Source: Vallitalea pronyensis
GTDB lineage: Bacteria > Bacillota > Clostridia > Lachnospirales > Vallitaleaceae
Length of the DNA: 64,000 nt
Direction of reading: 5' to 3'
NCBI RefSeq assembly: GCF_018141445.1
Contig: NZ_CP058649.1
Span: 5,537,001-5,601,000, forward strand
Shown one piece after another: positions 34,946 to 43,473 of this stretch (its first letter is position 1; each line of letters begins with the position of its first letter). Under the pieces are notes generated by a model. That model ran no database searches. It was given only the letters and a program-made list of their open reading frames with translations, and was not told the DNA's origin. The translations under genes were made by a program, and so were the position numbers.

Positions 34946-36130
34946 TTAAGCTTCTTGCAGATAATCCAATACCAACTGTGTAAGGGTTGCCGATGCATCT
35001 TTTAAGATGGTTTCATCAATATTGAAAGTAGAACTATGCAGTGGCGATGTAATACCTTTTTCCTCGTTATACGTACCTACAATGAAGAATGACCCTGGAA
35101 TATTATCTAATAAATATGTAAAATCTTCTCCACCCATGGTGGGTTTATCAATCTGGATCACATGCTCTTGCCCCATGACTTTGATGGCTGCGTCTTCAAC
35201 AACTTTCGTCAATCCATGGTCATTAAATAACGATGGGTAGTAGGGTATGAAGTCGAATGTATAGGTAGCACCATAAGCATCCGTTATACCCTTAATGACT
35301 CTTTCCATCATATGAGGTATATCTTCTCGCAATTGTTTATCATGGGTTCTTACTGTTCCTTCCATGGTGACTTCTGCAGGGATAATATTATAAGAAGTAC
35401 CTGCGTTGATTTTTGCCGTTGTAATCACTAAAGGTTCTGTAGGGGATACCACCCTTGATACGATATTTTGTAAACCTAACTGCACTTGGCATGCAACAGT
35501 TATGGGGTCAATACATTTATCCGGTTGGGCCCCATGGCCGCCTTTCCCTTTGATAATTAATTTAAAACAGTCCGGTGCAGCGCATAAAGCACCGTAGCGA
35601 ACACCTATCTTCCCTGCATCCATGGTTGGCCATACATGAAAACCAATGGCTGCATCCACCTTTGGATTGTCCAGTGCACCATCTTCATACATTTTGAGTG
35701 CACCACCTCCCAGCTCTTCTGCTGGTTGGAATAAAAATTTGACATTACCATGCAGCTGCTCCTTATAATCTGCCAAAATCATAGCTGCACCAAGTAACCA
35801 TGTGGTATGGGCATCATGTGCGCAAGCATGCATCAAGCCTTCATGTTTTGACCGATAGGGTACATCATTTTCCTCTTCAATGGGTAAGCAATCCATATCT
35901 GCTCTTAAAAGAATGGTTTTCCCTGGGTGCTTTCCACGCAAGGTCCCTATAACACCGCTTATACCTACCTGCTTCCTAACTTCCATGCCTAGTTTTTGCA
36001 GTTCATCAGCCACCAAATCAGCTGTACGCTCTACTTCAAATCCAATCTCTGGATGGGCATGTATATCACGTCTTATGTCAATTAAACGTGCTTCAATGTC
36101 TTTGGCTTTTTCTCGTATATTATCTGTCAT
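34946..36130 (-). CDS. M20-family amidohydrolase/metallopeptidase
   Basis: A 394-residue M20D enzyme. Metal ligands and catalytic residues are in HAHPEIGFE, RADMDCLPI, MHACAHDAHTTWLLG, FQPAEELGGGA (catalytic Glu pair) and GFHVWP; GGEDFTYLL is the C-terminal His/Glu region. The family cleaves N-acyl groups from amino acids or related amides. Its place in a nucleoside locus suggests an amide of the base-degradation route, but this is only context. An AAGGAG site 10 nt upstream of the second ATG fixes the start; the longest frame begins 10 codons earlier. Confidence 0.85.
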   Translation of the reverse strand: MTDNIREKAKDIEARLIDIRRDIHAHPEIGFEVERTADLVADELQKLGMEVRKQVGISGVIGTLRGKHPGKTILLRADMDCLPIEEENDVPYRSKHEGLMHACAHDAHTTWLLGAAMILADYKEQLHGNVKFLFQPAEELGGGALKMYEDGALDNPKVDAAIGFHVWPTMDAGKIGVRYGALCAAPDCFKLIIKGKGGHGAQPDKCIDPITVACQVQLGLQNIVSRVVSPTEPLVITTAKINAGTSYNIIPAEVTMEGTVRTHDKQLREDIPHMMERVIKGITDAYGATYTFDFIPYYPSLFNDHGLTKVVEDAAIKVMGQEHVIQIDKPTMGGEDFTYLLDNIPGSFFIVGTYNEEKGITSPLHSSTFNIDETILKDASATLTQLVLDYLQEA

Positions 36131-36440
36131 AGCCTCTGTACTCCTTATCACATTATCCATGTATCACCGATAATTGCTTATTATTATATCAGATACCAAA
36201 CGCGAATCTTGTCTATTCTTAGCTCAAGTTATAGACTGTATCGTCTTATATAATCTTCTTATAAATCTTCTTATGAGTCTTCTTATATAACTCTTGTAAA
36301 TACTCTATTTATTTCATTTAATACCCTTGGGCTTTTCCCCAATAGGTCATATTTAATGTCTAAGTAACGATGGCTTAATGGTCAAGGATTTTATTAAATC
36401 ATACCATCCTATTATAGAAGCCTCTACGATAACATTGTAT
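36131..36440. other. 310-nt intergenic region with short tandem repeats
   Basis: Contains three 12-nt repeats of the form TCTTCTTATRWR at 36254-36289, with a worn fourth copy to the left. This region separates rbsK from the M20 gene and must hold the M20 promoter. No convincing terminator was found. Confidence 0.45.
36254..36289. repeat. Three tandem 12-bp repeats
   Basis: Units TCTTCTTATAAA, TCTTCTTATGAG, TCTTCTTATATA follow directly on each other. Likely a slippage-prone microsatellite or repeated regulator site upstream of the M20 gene. Confidence 0.6.
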
Positions 36441-37331
36441 TTATTTTAGAAACTGGTCTAACTCATTTTTATAAGGCAGTGAGGTCTGAGCCCCTAACTT
36501 GGTGGTGACCAACGCACCTACTGCATTGGAAAACCTCAGTGCCGATTCCATATCATCTGATTCAATCATCTTAATGGCTAGGGCTGCATTGAAGGCATCA
36601 CCTGCGGCAGTACTATCAATGGCATTTACCTTGAACGACCCTGCTTTATACGAATTCTCTTGATCAACAAACATACTGCCCTGTTCACCTAGTGTGACAA
36701 CAACACTGTTAGCACCACGTGTAATCAGCTCTCTAGCCCCTTCTATGATATCCTCTTTACCGGAGATTTTCATTAATTCTGTTTCATTGGGTGTGATCAC
36801 ATCCACATATTGGAATATCTCATCTGGAAAGGTCTTTGCTGGTGCAGGGTTAAAGATGACCTTCACGTTATTCTGGGCTGCTACCTTAACAGCTTCCATC
36901 ACCGTATCCATGGGAATCTCCAACTGAACCATTAAGCAATCAGCAGACTTAATCAAAGCTTCATGCTGTTTGACCCAGTCTATTCCAAGATTTGCATTGG
37001 CGCCAGGGTAAACCACAATGGTATTATCACCATTATCAGCCACATTAATCATGGCTACACCACTTGCCCCTTCTACCGAGTGAACACCTTCTGTGTGAAT
37101 ACCCTCACGGTCCAAATTATCTCTTAATTCCACACCAATACCATCATCACCAACGGCTCCAATCATGATGACTTCTGCTCCTAAACGAGCGGCCGCTACG
37201 GCTTGATTAGCCCCTTTACCACCAAATACAGTGGTAAAAGATTTGGCGGATATGGTTTCACCTAACTTAGGCAACGCTTCTGTCTTTAACACATAATCCA
37301 TGTTAATACTACCTACTACCACTATTTTCAT
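36441..37331 (-). CDS. rbsK: Ribokinase
   Basis: A 296-residue PfkB kinase. MKIVVVGSINMDYVLKTEALPKLGETI opens the fold, GGKGANQAVAAARLGA is PfkB signature 1, and the C-terminal signature AIDSTAAGDAFNAALA carries the catalytic Asp. It phosphorylates ribose to ribose 5-phosphate. The GG-to-AA variation in TAAGDAFN is common among ribokinases. It is the last gene of a group with the amidohydrolase (20 nt) and nucleoside hydrolase, so ribose freed from nucleosides is trapped directly. Confidence 0.92.
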   Translation of the reverse strand: MKIVVVGSINMDYVLKTEALPKLGETISAKSFTTVFGGKGANQAVAAARLGAEVIMIGAVGDDGIGVELRDNLDREGIHTEGVHSVEGASGVAMINVADNGDNTIVVYPGANANLGIDWVKQHEALIKSADCLMVQLEIPMDTVMEAVKVAAQNNVKVIFNPAPAKTFPDEIFQYVDVITPNETELMKISGKEDIIEGARELITRGANSVVVTLGEQGSMFVDQENSYKAGSFKVNAIDSTAAGDAFNAALAIKMIESDDMESALRFSNAVGALVTTKLGAQTSLPYKNELDQFLK

Positions 37332-37350
37332 TATGCATGTAACCTCCTGT

Positions 37351-38637
37351 TTAAAAGACTAATTTTGTACCGCCTTTTCCACGTCCTATAATGTCTTTAG
37401 CACGACCTTTAACTTCTCTAAGAACCTCTCCTTGATTGAACCTTAACTGACCATCACGCTTGACAAATTGACCATCAACCATGGTATGCAGCACATTGTT
37501 TGCATTGGAACTATATAAAATACTTGTTATGGGATTATACACAGGCATGGTCTGAACACTACCTAAATCCCATACCACAAGATCAGCTGCATAGCCTTCT
37601 TCAATATGCCCGCTATTAAAAGATAGGGCATCATGACCTTTCATTAACATTTTCCACATGTCTTTTACCGTATACATCTGGGGATTACTTGTCATGAATT
37701 TTCCTATTAAGCCAAAAAACATGGCTTGCTCAACAGGTCTTATGGAATTAGAACTGGCTGCACCATCTGTACCAACAGCTAAGGGTAATGCCTTATAGTA
37801 TTTCCATAAATTACCGTATCCCATACCTAATTTCATGTATGTCTTCGGACATGCTGCAATGGTCACACGGTCATTGATATAGTCAAGGTCCTCCTCTTGA
37901 ATCCATAATGCATGCCCAAGAATAGCTGGTATATCAAAACCACCCAGCTCTGCTATGAGCTTAATAGGCGTCTCTGAATAAGGGCAATCCTTCACCTGTG
38001 CCTCTGTCTCTGACACATGAATGTGCATACCCACCTGCAAATCCTTAGCCCGATCAAATACTTTCTTCAATTGCTTATCGTTACATGTATAAGGTGAATG
38101 AGGTCCCATACGCATATGTAAACGACCATGGTTTCCATTATAAGCCTCAATAAGCTGGCTCACCTGCTCCACTTGCTCATCAAAACCATCATTCATCCCA
38201 AATAGCGTAGGTGCAATATCCCCTCGAATACCCGTATCCAATACCGCCTTAGCCAGCATCTCCGCATGAAAATAATGATCTGCAAAAGCCGTAACACCAT
38301 GATTAAGCATCTCTAAAATAGCTAACATGGAACCATAATACACATCCTCTTCCACAAGCTTACTCTCATAAGGCCATATCTCCTCATTAAACCACGCATC
38401 CGGACTCACATCTTCCGCAATCCCTCTAAAAATATGCATGGGTGAATGAGCATGTAAATTCACCAAACCAGGGGATACAAAATAAGATGAACAATCGATC
38501 ACTTCTTTCACATCATCTAATGGCCTATCGCTTACCTTTGCAATTCTACCATCTTTCACATAAATATATTTCCCGGTCAATAATTCACCATCATAGGTGA
38601 TAACATGTGCATTGTTCAACCCAATATCATACTTCAT
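37351..38637 (-). CDS. Metal-dependent amidohydrolase (MtaD/SAH-deaminase-like)
   Basis: A 428-residue TIM-barrel amidohydrolase. Zinc ligands appear in LVNLHAHSPMHIFRG (HxH), GMHIHVSETEAQ (His) and AVGTDGAASSNS (Asp); ILGHALWIQEED supplies another His. The pattern matches 5'-methylthioadenosine/S-adenosylhomocysteine deaminases and related nucleoside or base deaminases. With nucleoside hydrolase and ribokinase in the same operon it probably deaminates a purine or pyrimidine nucleoside or base; which one is not known. It overlaps the upstream hydrolase gene by 11 nt and so is translationally coupled. Confidence 0.85.
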   Translation of the reverse strand: MKYDIGLNNAHVITYDGELLTGKYIYVKDGRIAKVSDRPLDDVKEVIDCSSYFVSPGLVNLHAHSPMHIFRGIAEDVSPDAWFNEEIWPYESKLVEEDVYYGSMLAILEMLNHGVTAFADHYFHAEMLAKAVLDTGIRGDIAPTLFGMNDGFDEQVEQVSQLIEAYNGNHGRLHMRMGPHSPYTCNDKQLKKVFDRAKDLQVGMHIHVSETEAQVKDCPYSETPIKLIAELGGFDIPAILGHALWIQEEDLDYINDRVTIAACPKTYMKLGMGYGNLWKYYKALPLAVGTDGAASSNSIRPVEQAMFFGLIGKFMTSNPQMYTVKDMWKMLMKGHDALSFNSGHIEEGYAADLVVWDLGSVQTMPVYNPITSILYSSNANNVLHTMVDGQFVKRDGQLRFNQGEVLREVKGRAKDIIGRGKGGTKLVF

Positions 38638-39559
38638 ACTGACTGATCATTCCTTCCAAAATAGCTAAGAACTTCTCATTATCTGACTTCACACCCACAT
38701 GAATATTCGGCTCATTATCCGTTACACGAAAAACATCCACCACCGTCTTACCTCTTGTTAACGCACTCCTCAGCTCAACATCCACATAATAATGCTCTGT
38801 CTCAAGGACACTGCTATCAATAAGAGCCGCTGCCGCAAGAGGGTCATGCATCACACCACCACGCCTATTAAAAGGATTCTCTCTATCAATGGTATAATCA
38901 ATTAACTTAGCCACAACCTTAGCAGGCTCACTGTTCAAGGCATGAAGACGTCTATTCTCTTCCCTGGTCACAATGGTCTCATGGGTCACATCCAACCCAG
39001 CCATCACCATATGAATACCCGAATCAAACACAATCTTAGCCGCCTCTGGGTCCGCATAAATATTAAACTCAGCCGCCGCCGTAACATTACCAAGATTCAT
39101 AGCACCACCCATAAACACAATACTATCAATCTTCTCCTTAAGCTCCGGATACTTCAGCAACCCAATGGCAAGATTCGTCATAGGCCCCAAAGCCAATATC
39201 TTCAACCGCCCACCTGCAAGCATAGCCTCCTCATAAATGGTCTCCACCGCATCCTTCTCATAAAAATCCATCTTAGGCTCCGGCAACCGCACATTACCAA
39301 GCCCCGTCTTCCCATGAACAACCTCCGCCGTTACCAGCTCTCTCACAATGGGCTTCTTCGCACCAACAGCCACCTTCACATCTTTCCCCGACAACTCCAC
39401 AATCTTCAACGCATTAACCGAAGCCTTCTCAATACCCACATTACCACCAACAGCCGTCAACGCCCTCACATCCAGCTCCTCACAAGCCAAACACATCAAT
39501 ATCGCCGTCAAATCATCCGTACCCGGATCCGTATCAATAATTACCGGTATCTTACTCAT
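38627..39559 (-). CDS. Nucleoside hydrolase, copy 2
   Basis: A 310-residue IUNH-type hydrolase. The N-terminal VIIDTDPGTDD binds Ca2+, LGPMTNLAIGL and FMGGAMNLGNVTAAAEFNIYADPEAA form the middle, and GVMHDPLAAAALI carries the late Asp ligand. It cuts ribonucleosides to base and ribose. Codons end in G far more often (GAG, AAG, TTG, GCG) than in genes further away, where A-ending codons prevail. It is the first gene of the hydrolase-amidohydrolase-ribokinase group, after the tandem hairpins. It is paralogous to 40228-41160. Confidence 0.92.
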   Translation of the reverse strand: MSKIPVIIDTDPGTDDLTAILMCLACEELDVRALTAVGGNVGIEKASVNALKIVELSGKDVKVAVGAKKPIVRELVTAEVVHGKTGLGNVRLPEPKMDFYEKDAVETIYEEAMLAGGRLKILALGPMTNLAIGLLKYPELKEKIDSIVFMGGAMNLGNVTAAAEFNIYADPEAAKIVFDSGIHMVMAGLDVTHETIVTREENRRLHALNSEPAKVVAKLIDYTIDRENPFNRRGGVMHDPLAAAALIDSSVLETEHYYVDVELRSALTRGKTVVDVFRVTDNEPNIHVGVKSDNEKFLAILEGMISQYEV

Positions 39560-39702
39560 CTCACAACTGCCTCCTTATGTCTAAACTCAAATTTAACATG
39601 CACTATCGTTTCTATCTATACTTTACTAATCCTAATCTTATCATCCTTACAACCAACCTAGCACTTAGACAAGCACTCTACTAGCCCAACCAACGTACCC
39701 CA

Positions 39703-39898
39703 GCAGGTCTATCTATCTATAAAACAAGCGACTTTTAAATATTTCCTAGAAAACCTTAGTGAGTATCCTAATCTTTTCCGTTAAGAACCTTAAATGTCTG
39801 ACCATCGGGAGTTTTAAGGTTTAGGAAAATATTAGGATACGAACTTAGTTTTTCTTGAAATATTTAACATGAGCTGTTTTATTGATAGATAACCCTGC
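39703..39898. repeat. Tandem hairpin element, copy 1
   Basis: A 196-nt element that folds on itself. Outer stem GCAGG...CCTGC with TATCTATC/GATAGATA; middle stem TTAAATATTTC/GAAATATTTAA; inner stem GTATCCTAAT/ATTAGGATAC with TTTTCC/GGAAAA; apical stem AACCTTAAA/TTTAAGGTT around a loop containing TGACCATCGGG. It has no reading frame of note. Copy 2 begins 295 nt further on and is the same length. Function and strand unknown; a structured RNA or a fold-back mobile element are the main possibilities. Confidence 0.8.
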
Positions 39899-39928
39899 GC
39901 CGTCTTGCACTAACCAAACATCTAGACT

Positions 39929-39965
39929 ACTATAACCAACGTACCCTAGCAGGTCTATCTATCTA
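39929..39965. repeat. Truncated third copy of the element's left flank
   Basis: ACCAACGTACCC-TAGCAGG-TCTATCTATCTA repeats the left flank and first arm of the elements found at 39690-39720 and 39984-40013. It stops before the middle stem, so it looks like the remains of a third unit. Confidence 0.65.
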
Positions 39966-39997
39966 AAACATCTCACTAGCCCAACTAACGTAGCCTA

Positions 39998-40193
39998 GCA
40001 AGTATATCTATCTATAAATAAAGTGACCTTTAACAATTCCTTAGAAAATCTTAGTGAGCATCATCATCTTTTCCGTTAAGAACCTTAAGTGTCTGACCAT
40101 CGGGAGTTTTAAGGTTTAGGAAAATATGTTGATGCGAACTTAGTTTTTCTTGGAATTGTTAACGGAAGCTGTTTTATTGATAGATATACTTGC
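39998..40193. repeat. Tandem hairpin element, copy 2
   Basis: A 196-nt element of the same design as copy 1: outer stem GCAAGTATATCTATC/GATAGATATACTTGC, middle TTAACAATTCC/GGAATTGTTAA, inner GCATCA-CAT/ATG-TGATGC, apical stem AACCTTAAG/TTTAAGGTT with one G-T pair, and the same loop. At seven stem positions both arms differ from copy 1 in a matching way, while the apical loop is unchanged. Confidence 0.8.
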
Positions 40194-40227
40194 GCAGTCT
40201 TGCACTAGCCAAATACTTTGCTAACAC

Positions 40228-41160
40228 CTAGCTATACTTCTCCAACGTCTCACACAACAACGCAATAAACCTCTCCCTATCCAAATCCATCACCACATTC
40301 ACATTCTTCTCTCTACCACTCATATCATAATAATCCACCACCGTAGCACCAACCGTCAACTCCCCAACCGTATCAATGGCCACATGATGTTTCCTTACCG
40401 TAAAAATCTCCCGATTCAACACATAAGCCACCGCACACACATCATGTAACGGCGGTCCTTCAAAAGGAAAATTAGGATTCATATGAAATATTGCAAAATA
40501 ATCCAATAACTCAGCCACCAACGTACTCGCCTTATTCCCAATACCACGAATACGCTCTGTCTCATCCTTCATCACCTGAGCACGATGGGTCACATCCAAT
40601 CCACACATGGTCACGGGAATACCCGAATTATACACAATATCAGCAGCCTCTGGATCCACTAAAATATTAAACTCCGCAGCAGGTGTCCAGTTACCTCCAA
40701 AACAAGCACCACCCATTAACACAATCTCTTCAATCCGGTCTTTTACCTCTGGATGGGCTAATAGCAAATGACCTATATTTGTTAACGGCCCTGTCGGAAT
40801 AAGGGTCACCTTTTCCTCAGACTCGCTTATAATCTTAACCATCAGCTCCGTAGCTGTCTTTTCACTCTTATCAAAACTTGGTTCTGGTAACTCTGGTCCT
40901 TCTAAACCGCTCTCACCATGGACCTCAGCCGCCGTAATCAAGTCACGCATTAATGGCTGCGTTGCACCTTGAGCCACTTCCTTCTCAATACCCAGATAAC
41001 TCAATACACGAAGGGCATTATTCAGTGTCTTGTCCCCTGTTTGATTACCTGCAACCGTCGTTATACCTTTTACATCCAAATCATCACTACCCAATGCTAA
41101 CAATAATGCAATGGCATCATCATGGCCTGGGTCACAATCAATAATTACTGGTCTTGCCAT
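40228..41160 (-). CDS. Nucleoside hydrolase, copy 1
   Basis: A 310-residue IUNH-type hydrolase with VIIDCDPGHDDAIALLLALG (Ca2+ site), IPTGPLTNIGHLLL, LMGGACFGGNWTPAAEFNILVDPEAA and GPPLHDVCAVAYVL. It releases a base and ribose from a ribonucleoside. AGGAGG lies 6 nt before the ATG used; the longest frame begins 8 codons earlier without a site. Its first third uses A-ending codons and the last half G-ending ones. It follows the terminator of the nucleoside importer and is upstream of the tandem hairpins. Confidence 0.92.
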   Translation of the reverse strand: MARPVIIDCDPGHDDAIALLLALGSDDLDVKGITTVAGNQTGDKTLNNALRVLSYLGIEKEVAQGATQPLMRDLITAAEVHGESGLEGPELPEPSFDKSEKTATELMVKIISESEEKVTLIPTGPLTNIGHLLLAHPEVKDRIEEIVLMGGACFGGNWTPAAEFNILVDPEAADIVYNSGIPVTMCGLDVTHRAQVMKDETERIRGIGNKASTLVAELLDYFAIFHMNPNFPFEGPPLHDVCAVAYVLNREIFTVRKHHVAIDTVGELTVGATVVDYYDMSGREKNVNVVMDLDRERFIALLCETLEKYS

Positions 41161-41331
41161 CTTTATCCTCCTATATGTGGTCAATCTACCTCTTTAGCAT
41201 GTACCATTCGTGGTTATATTATTTCTAATGCCCGAGTCCTTATCGGGATAAGACATATCTCTTATTGGTATTTTATCATGAATCTTACAACAAGTAAACC
41301 GGTTAAGTTAATCTTTAAAACAATCATGTAT

Positions 41332-41388
41332 AGAAAAATAAAGCCTATGTATCAGCCTAGCTTTGCTAAACCAATACATCTGCTTTAT
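41332..41388 (-). terminator. Terminator of the nucleoside ABC importer operon
   Basis: On the minus strand ATAAAGCAGATGTAT pairs with ATACATAGGCTTTAT (13 of 15 pairs) around a TTTAGCAAAGCTA inner hairpin, and TTTTTC follows. It separates the importer from the nucleoside hydrolase gene. Confidence 0.82.
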
Positions 41389-41468
41389 GACCATTATTTC
41401 ACTTAAGGTTAATCCTGTATAATCGCTGCATGTATCTTATTTATTTGGATTAACCATCCTTTACAACA

Positions 41469-42404
41469 TTATTTTATATTCTTCTTCTTTAATTTTCTAA
41501 TTCTGGACTTTTTACTGGAAGCATAGATCGCTAATCCAAATAGCGTCGCAATGTATGGGATCATCTGAATAAACTCTGCTGGAACCCTTAAGGACTGAAG
41601 GTTGTTGGAAAGGGCATCTGCAAGACCAAAGAATAAGGATGTCAGCAATGTACCTATTGGTGTTGCACCACCCATGGCTTCTGCTGCCAATGCGATAAAC
41701 CCACGTCCAGCTGTCATGTTCCTTGCAAACCAGGATACATAACCCATGGACATATACGCCCCACCAAGACCAGCTAACACACCACTCATGGTAAGCGCAA
41801 TGTATTTAATTTTCTTAACGCTTATACCCACGGAATCAGCCGCATGCTCATTCTCGCCAACGGCTCTAATCTGCAATCCAAGAGGTGTCTTGTAGAGCAA
41901 AATAAAGATCAAAAGAACCGCTAAAAAAGCAATATAAGTGAGTACGTTGTGACCTGAAATGATTGGGCCAAGAACGGGTATATGTTCAATTAATGGAATG
42001 TCCCATGTTGGTAATACCTTACTGTTAAGGGATGATGATATCCCTTTGTCTTTTGCTACAACATAGAGTAAGAATATGGTACCACCACTTGCCATTAAGT
42101 TCAGAGCGATACCTGACAAGATAATATTTGTTTTTAAATTCAGTGCGAAATAGGCTAATAGAAGACCTACAAGAGCACCTATTACAATGGCTCCTAACAA
42201 ACCAAGCCAAGCGCTGCCTGTCCATGCGCTCACAATAACACCTGTCAACGCTGATGTTAACATAATACCTTCAAGGGCTATGTTAATAACACCTGCTTTA
42301 TCAGAAATCAATGCACCAAGAGCGGCAAATAATATTGGTGTGGTTACCCTAAGAACTGCGTATCCAAATGTTACCGAAAAGATAATACCGAATAGTTCAC
42401 CCAT
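41469..42404 (-). CDS. BMP-type nucleoside ABC transporter permease 2
   Basis: A 311-residue membrane protein, about 8-9 helices, of the branched-chain/BMP permease family (NupC/YufQ type). LFAALGALISDKAGVINIALEGIMLTSA is the family's N-terminal signature, and GENEHAADSVGISVKKIKYIALTMSGVLAGLGGAYM is the EAA-like coupling loop. It forms the pore with the permease upstream. It starts right after the previous stop (AAGGGGG is inside that gene's end). Terminator at 41332-41388. Confidence 0.92.
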   Translation of the reverse strand: MGELFGIIFSVTFGYAVLRVTTPILFAALGALISDKAGVINIALEGIMLTSALTGVIVSAWTGSAWLGLLGAIVIGALVGLLLAYFALNLKTNIILSGIALNLMASGGTIFLLYVVAKDKGISSSLNSKVLPTWDIPLIEHIPVLGPIISGHNVLTYIAFLAVLLIFILLYKTPLGLQIRAVGENEHAADSVGISVKKIKYIALTMSGVLAGLGGAYMSMGYVSWFARNMTAGRGFIALAAEAMGGATPIGTLLTSLFFGLADALSNNLQSLRVPAEFIQMIPYIATLFGLAIYASSKKSRIRKLKKKNIK

Positions 42405-42405
42405 G

Positions 42406-43473
42406 TTATTTTGCCCCCTTTATGCTCATATTCTGCTTAGCTTCTTTGTAAATAAGTTTATGTTTGTATTTGGATAAGAAACTATCAGCAACAATAAGTA
42501 CGATGATGACACCTTGAATAATCGCTACCACTTCACTCTGTACATCTGTTGAACGTGCCATCTGGTCGGCGCCAACCCGTAAATAGGCCAGGAATAAAGC
42601 GCCTATTGGCACCAAGGCTGGGTTATTACGGGCAAGTATGGCTACAATAACACCGTCCCATCCATATCCAGGAGAAGCCTGCCATGAAAAACGTTTGTAC
42701 ATACCAAGTACCTCTGTTGCCCCACCCATGCCGGCAATGAAACCGCCGATTACTTGGGCAAGAATAATGATCTTAGCTGTATTAATACCGGAATACTCCG
42801 CAAATCTTTTATTTTCACCTGTAACACGTATAGCATAACCCCACTTTGTTTGGTATAAGAAATAATAACAAAGTATGATCATCACAATCACAATGATTAA
42901 GCCAAAATGCACCCGTGTTTTGGGAATCAGACGCATCAAGTTAGCTGCTTTTGGGAACTTGTAAGAATACATAGCCCCTGCATTTGGGTCTCTAAAATGA
43001 TAGTTAAGTAAGTACATGCCAATGAAGAATGCAATGTAATTCAGCATCAACGATGATACAAGCTCTGTTGCACCCCATCTTACTTTTAAGATAGCTGGAA
43101 TACAGAGAACAATAGCCCCTGCTACACCACCTAGTAAAATCGCTACTGTTGGGTGAATACCTGCTGGTAACGTCACCTGGATAGCTACAATCATGGCGAT
43201 GATTGCACCAATAAAAAAACCACCTTCAGCACCTAAGTTAAATTGCTTCGCTTTAAACATAATGCTGATGGCAAGACCTGTAAAGGTTAATGGTATAGCC
43301 AATTCAATCACATTACCAAAATGTCTTACACTATCGATAGGACCGTATAAAAATTCTTTTAGGGCTTCTAACGGTTGACTACTCACTGAAAATATAAGTA
43401 TTAATGCTATCGCCAATGCAATAAGGATAGCAAGACTCGTACGAATAGCTTCAAATTTTAGATTCCTACGCAT
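42406..43473 (-). CDS. BMP-type nucleoside ABC transporter permease 1
   Basis: A 355-residue membrane protein with about 9-10 helices (NupB/YufP type). PLTFTGLAISIMFKAKQFNLGAEGGFFIGA and GENKRFAEYSGINTAKIIILAQVIGGFIAGMGGATEVLGMYKRF are the family landmarks, the latter being the ATPase-coupling loop. It overlaps the ATPase gene by 8 nt, so translation is coupled. Together with the other permease it carries nucleosides inwards. Confidence 0.92.
   Translation of the reverse strand: MRRNLKFEAIRTSLAILIALAIALILIFSVSSQPLEALKEFLYGPIDSVRHFGNVIELAIPLTFTGLAISIMFKAKQFNLGAEGGFFIGAIIAMIVAIQVTLPAGIHPTVAILLGGVAGAIVLCIPAILKVRWGATELVSSLMLNYIAFFIGMYLLNYHFRDPNAGAMYSYKFPKAANLMRLIPKTRVHFGLIIVIVMIILCYYFLYQTKWGYAIRVTGENKRFAEYSGINTAKIIILAQVIGGFIAGMGGATEVLGMYKRFSWQASPGYGWDGVIVAILARNNPALVPIGALFLAYLRVGADQMARSTDVQSEVVAIIQGVIIVLIVADSFLSKYKHKLIYKEAKQNMSIKGAK

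Larger units (their letters stand above)
39560..40227. other. 668-nt intergenic region holding two hairpin elements
   Basis: Contains two 196-nt hairpin elements (39703-39898, 39998-40193), the flanks shared by both, and a truncated third copy of the left flank (39929-39965). It separates the two nucleoside hydrolase genes. The promoter of the downstream hydrolase operon is probably near 39560-39680, but I could not fix it. Confidence 0.6.

Noticed and set aside
38942..39661. Long plus-strand open frame (about 240 codons) over the nucleoside hydrolase gene
   Set aside because: It is antisense to a clear IUNH gene, rich in His, Asn, Arg and Leu, and has no ribosome binding site; the G-ending codon bias of the real gene removes stops from the other strand.
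39560..40227. Hairpins taken as terminators or as a CRISPR array
   Set aside because: No T run follows either hairpin, only two full units exist, and there are no equal spacers; nested stems with paired changes fit neither.
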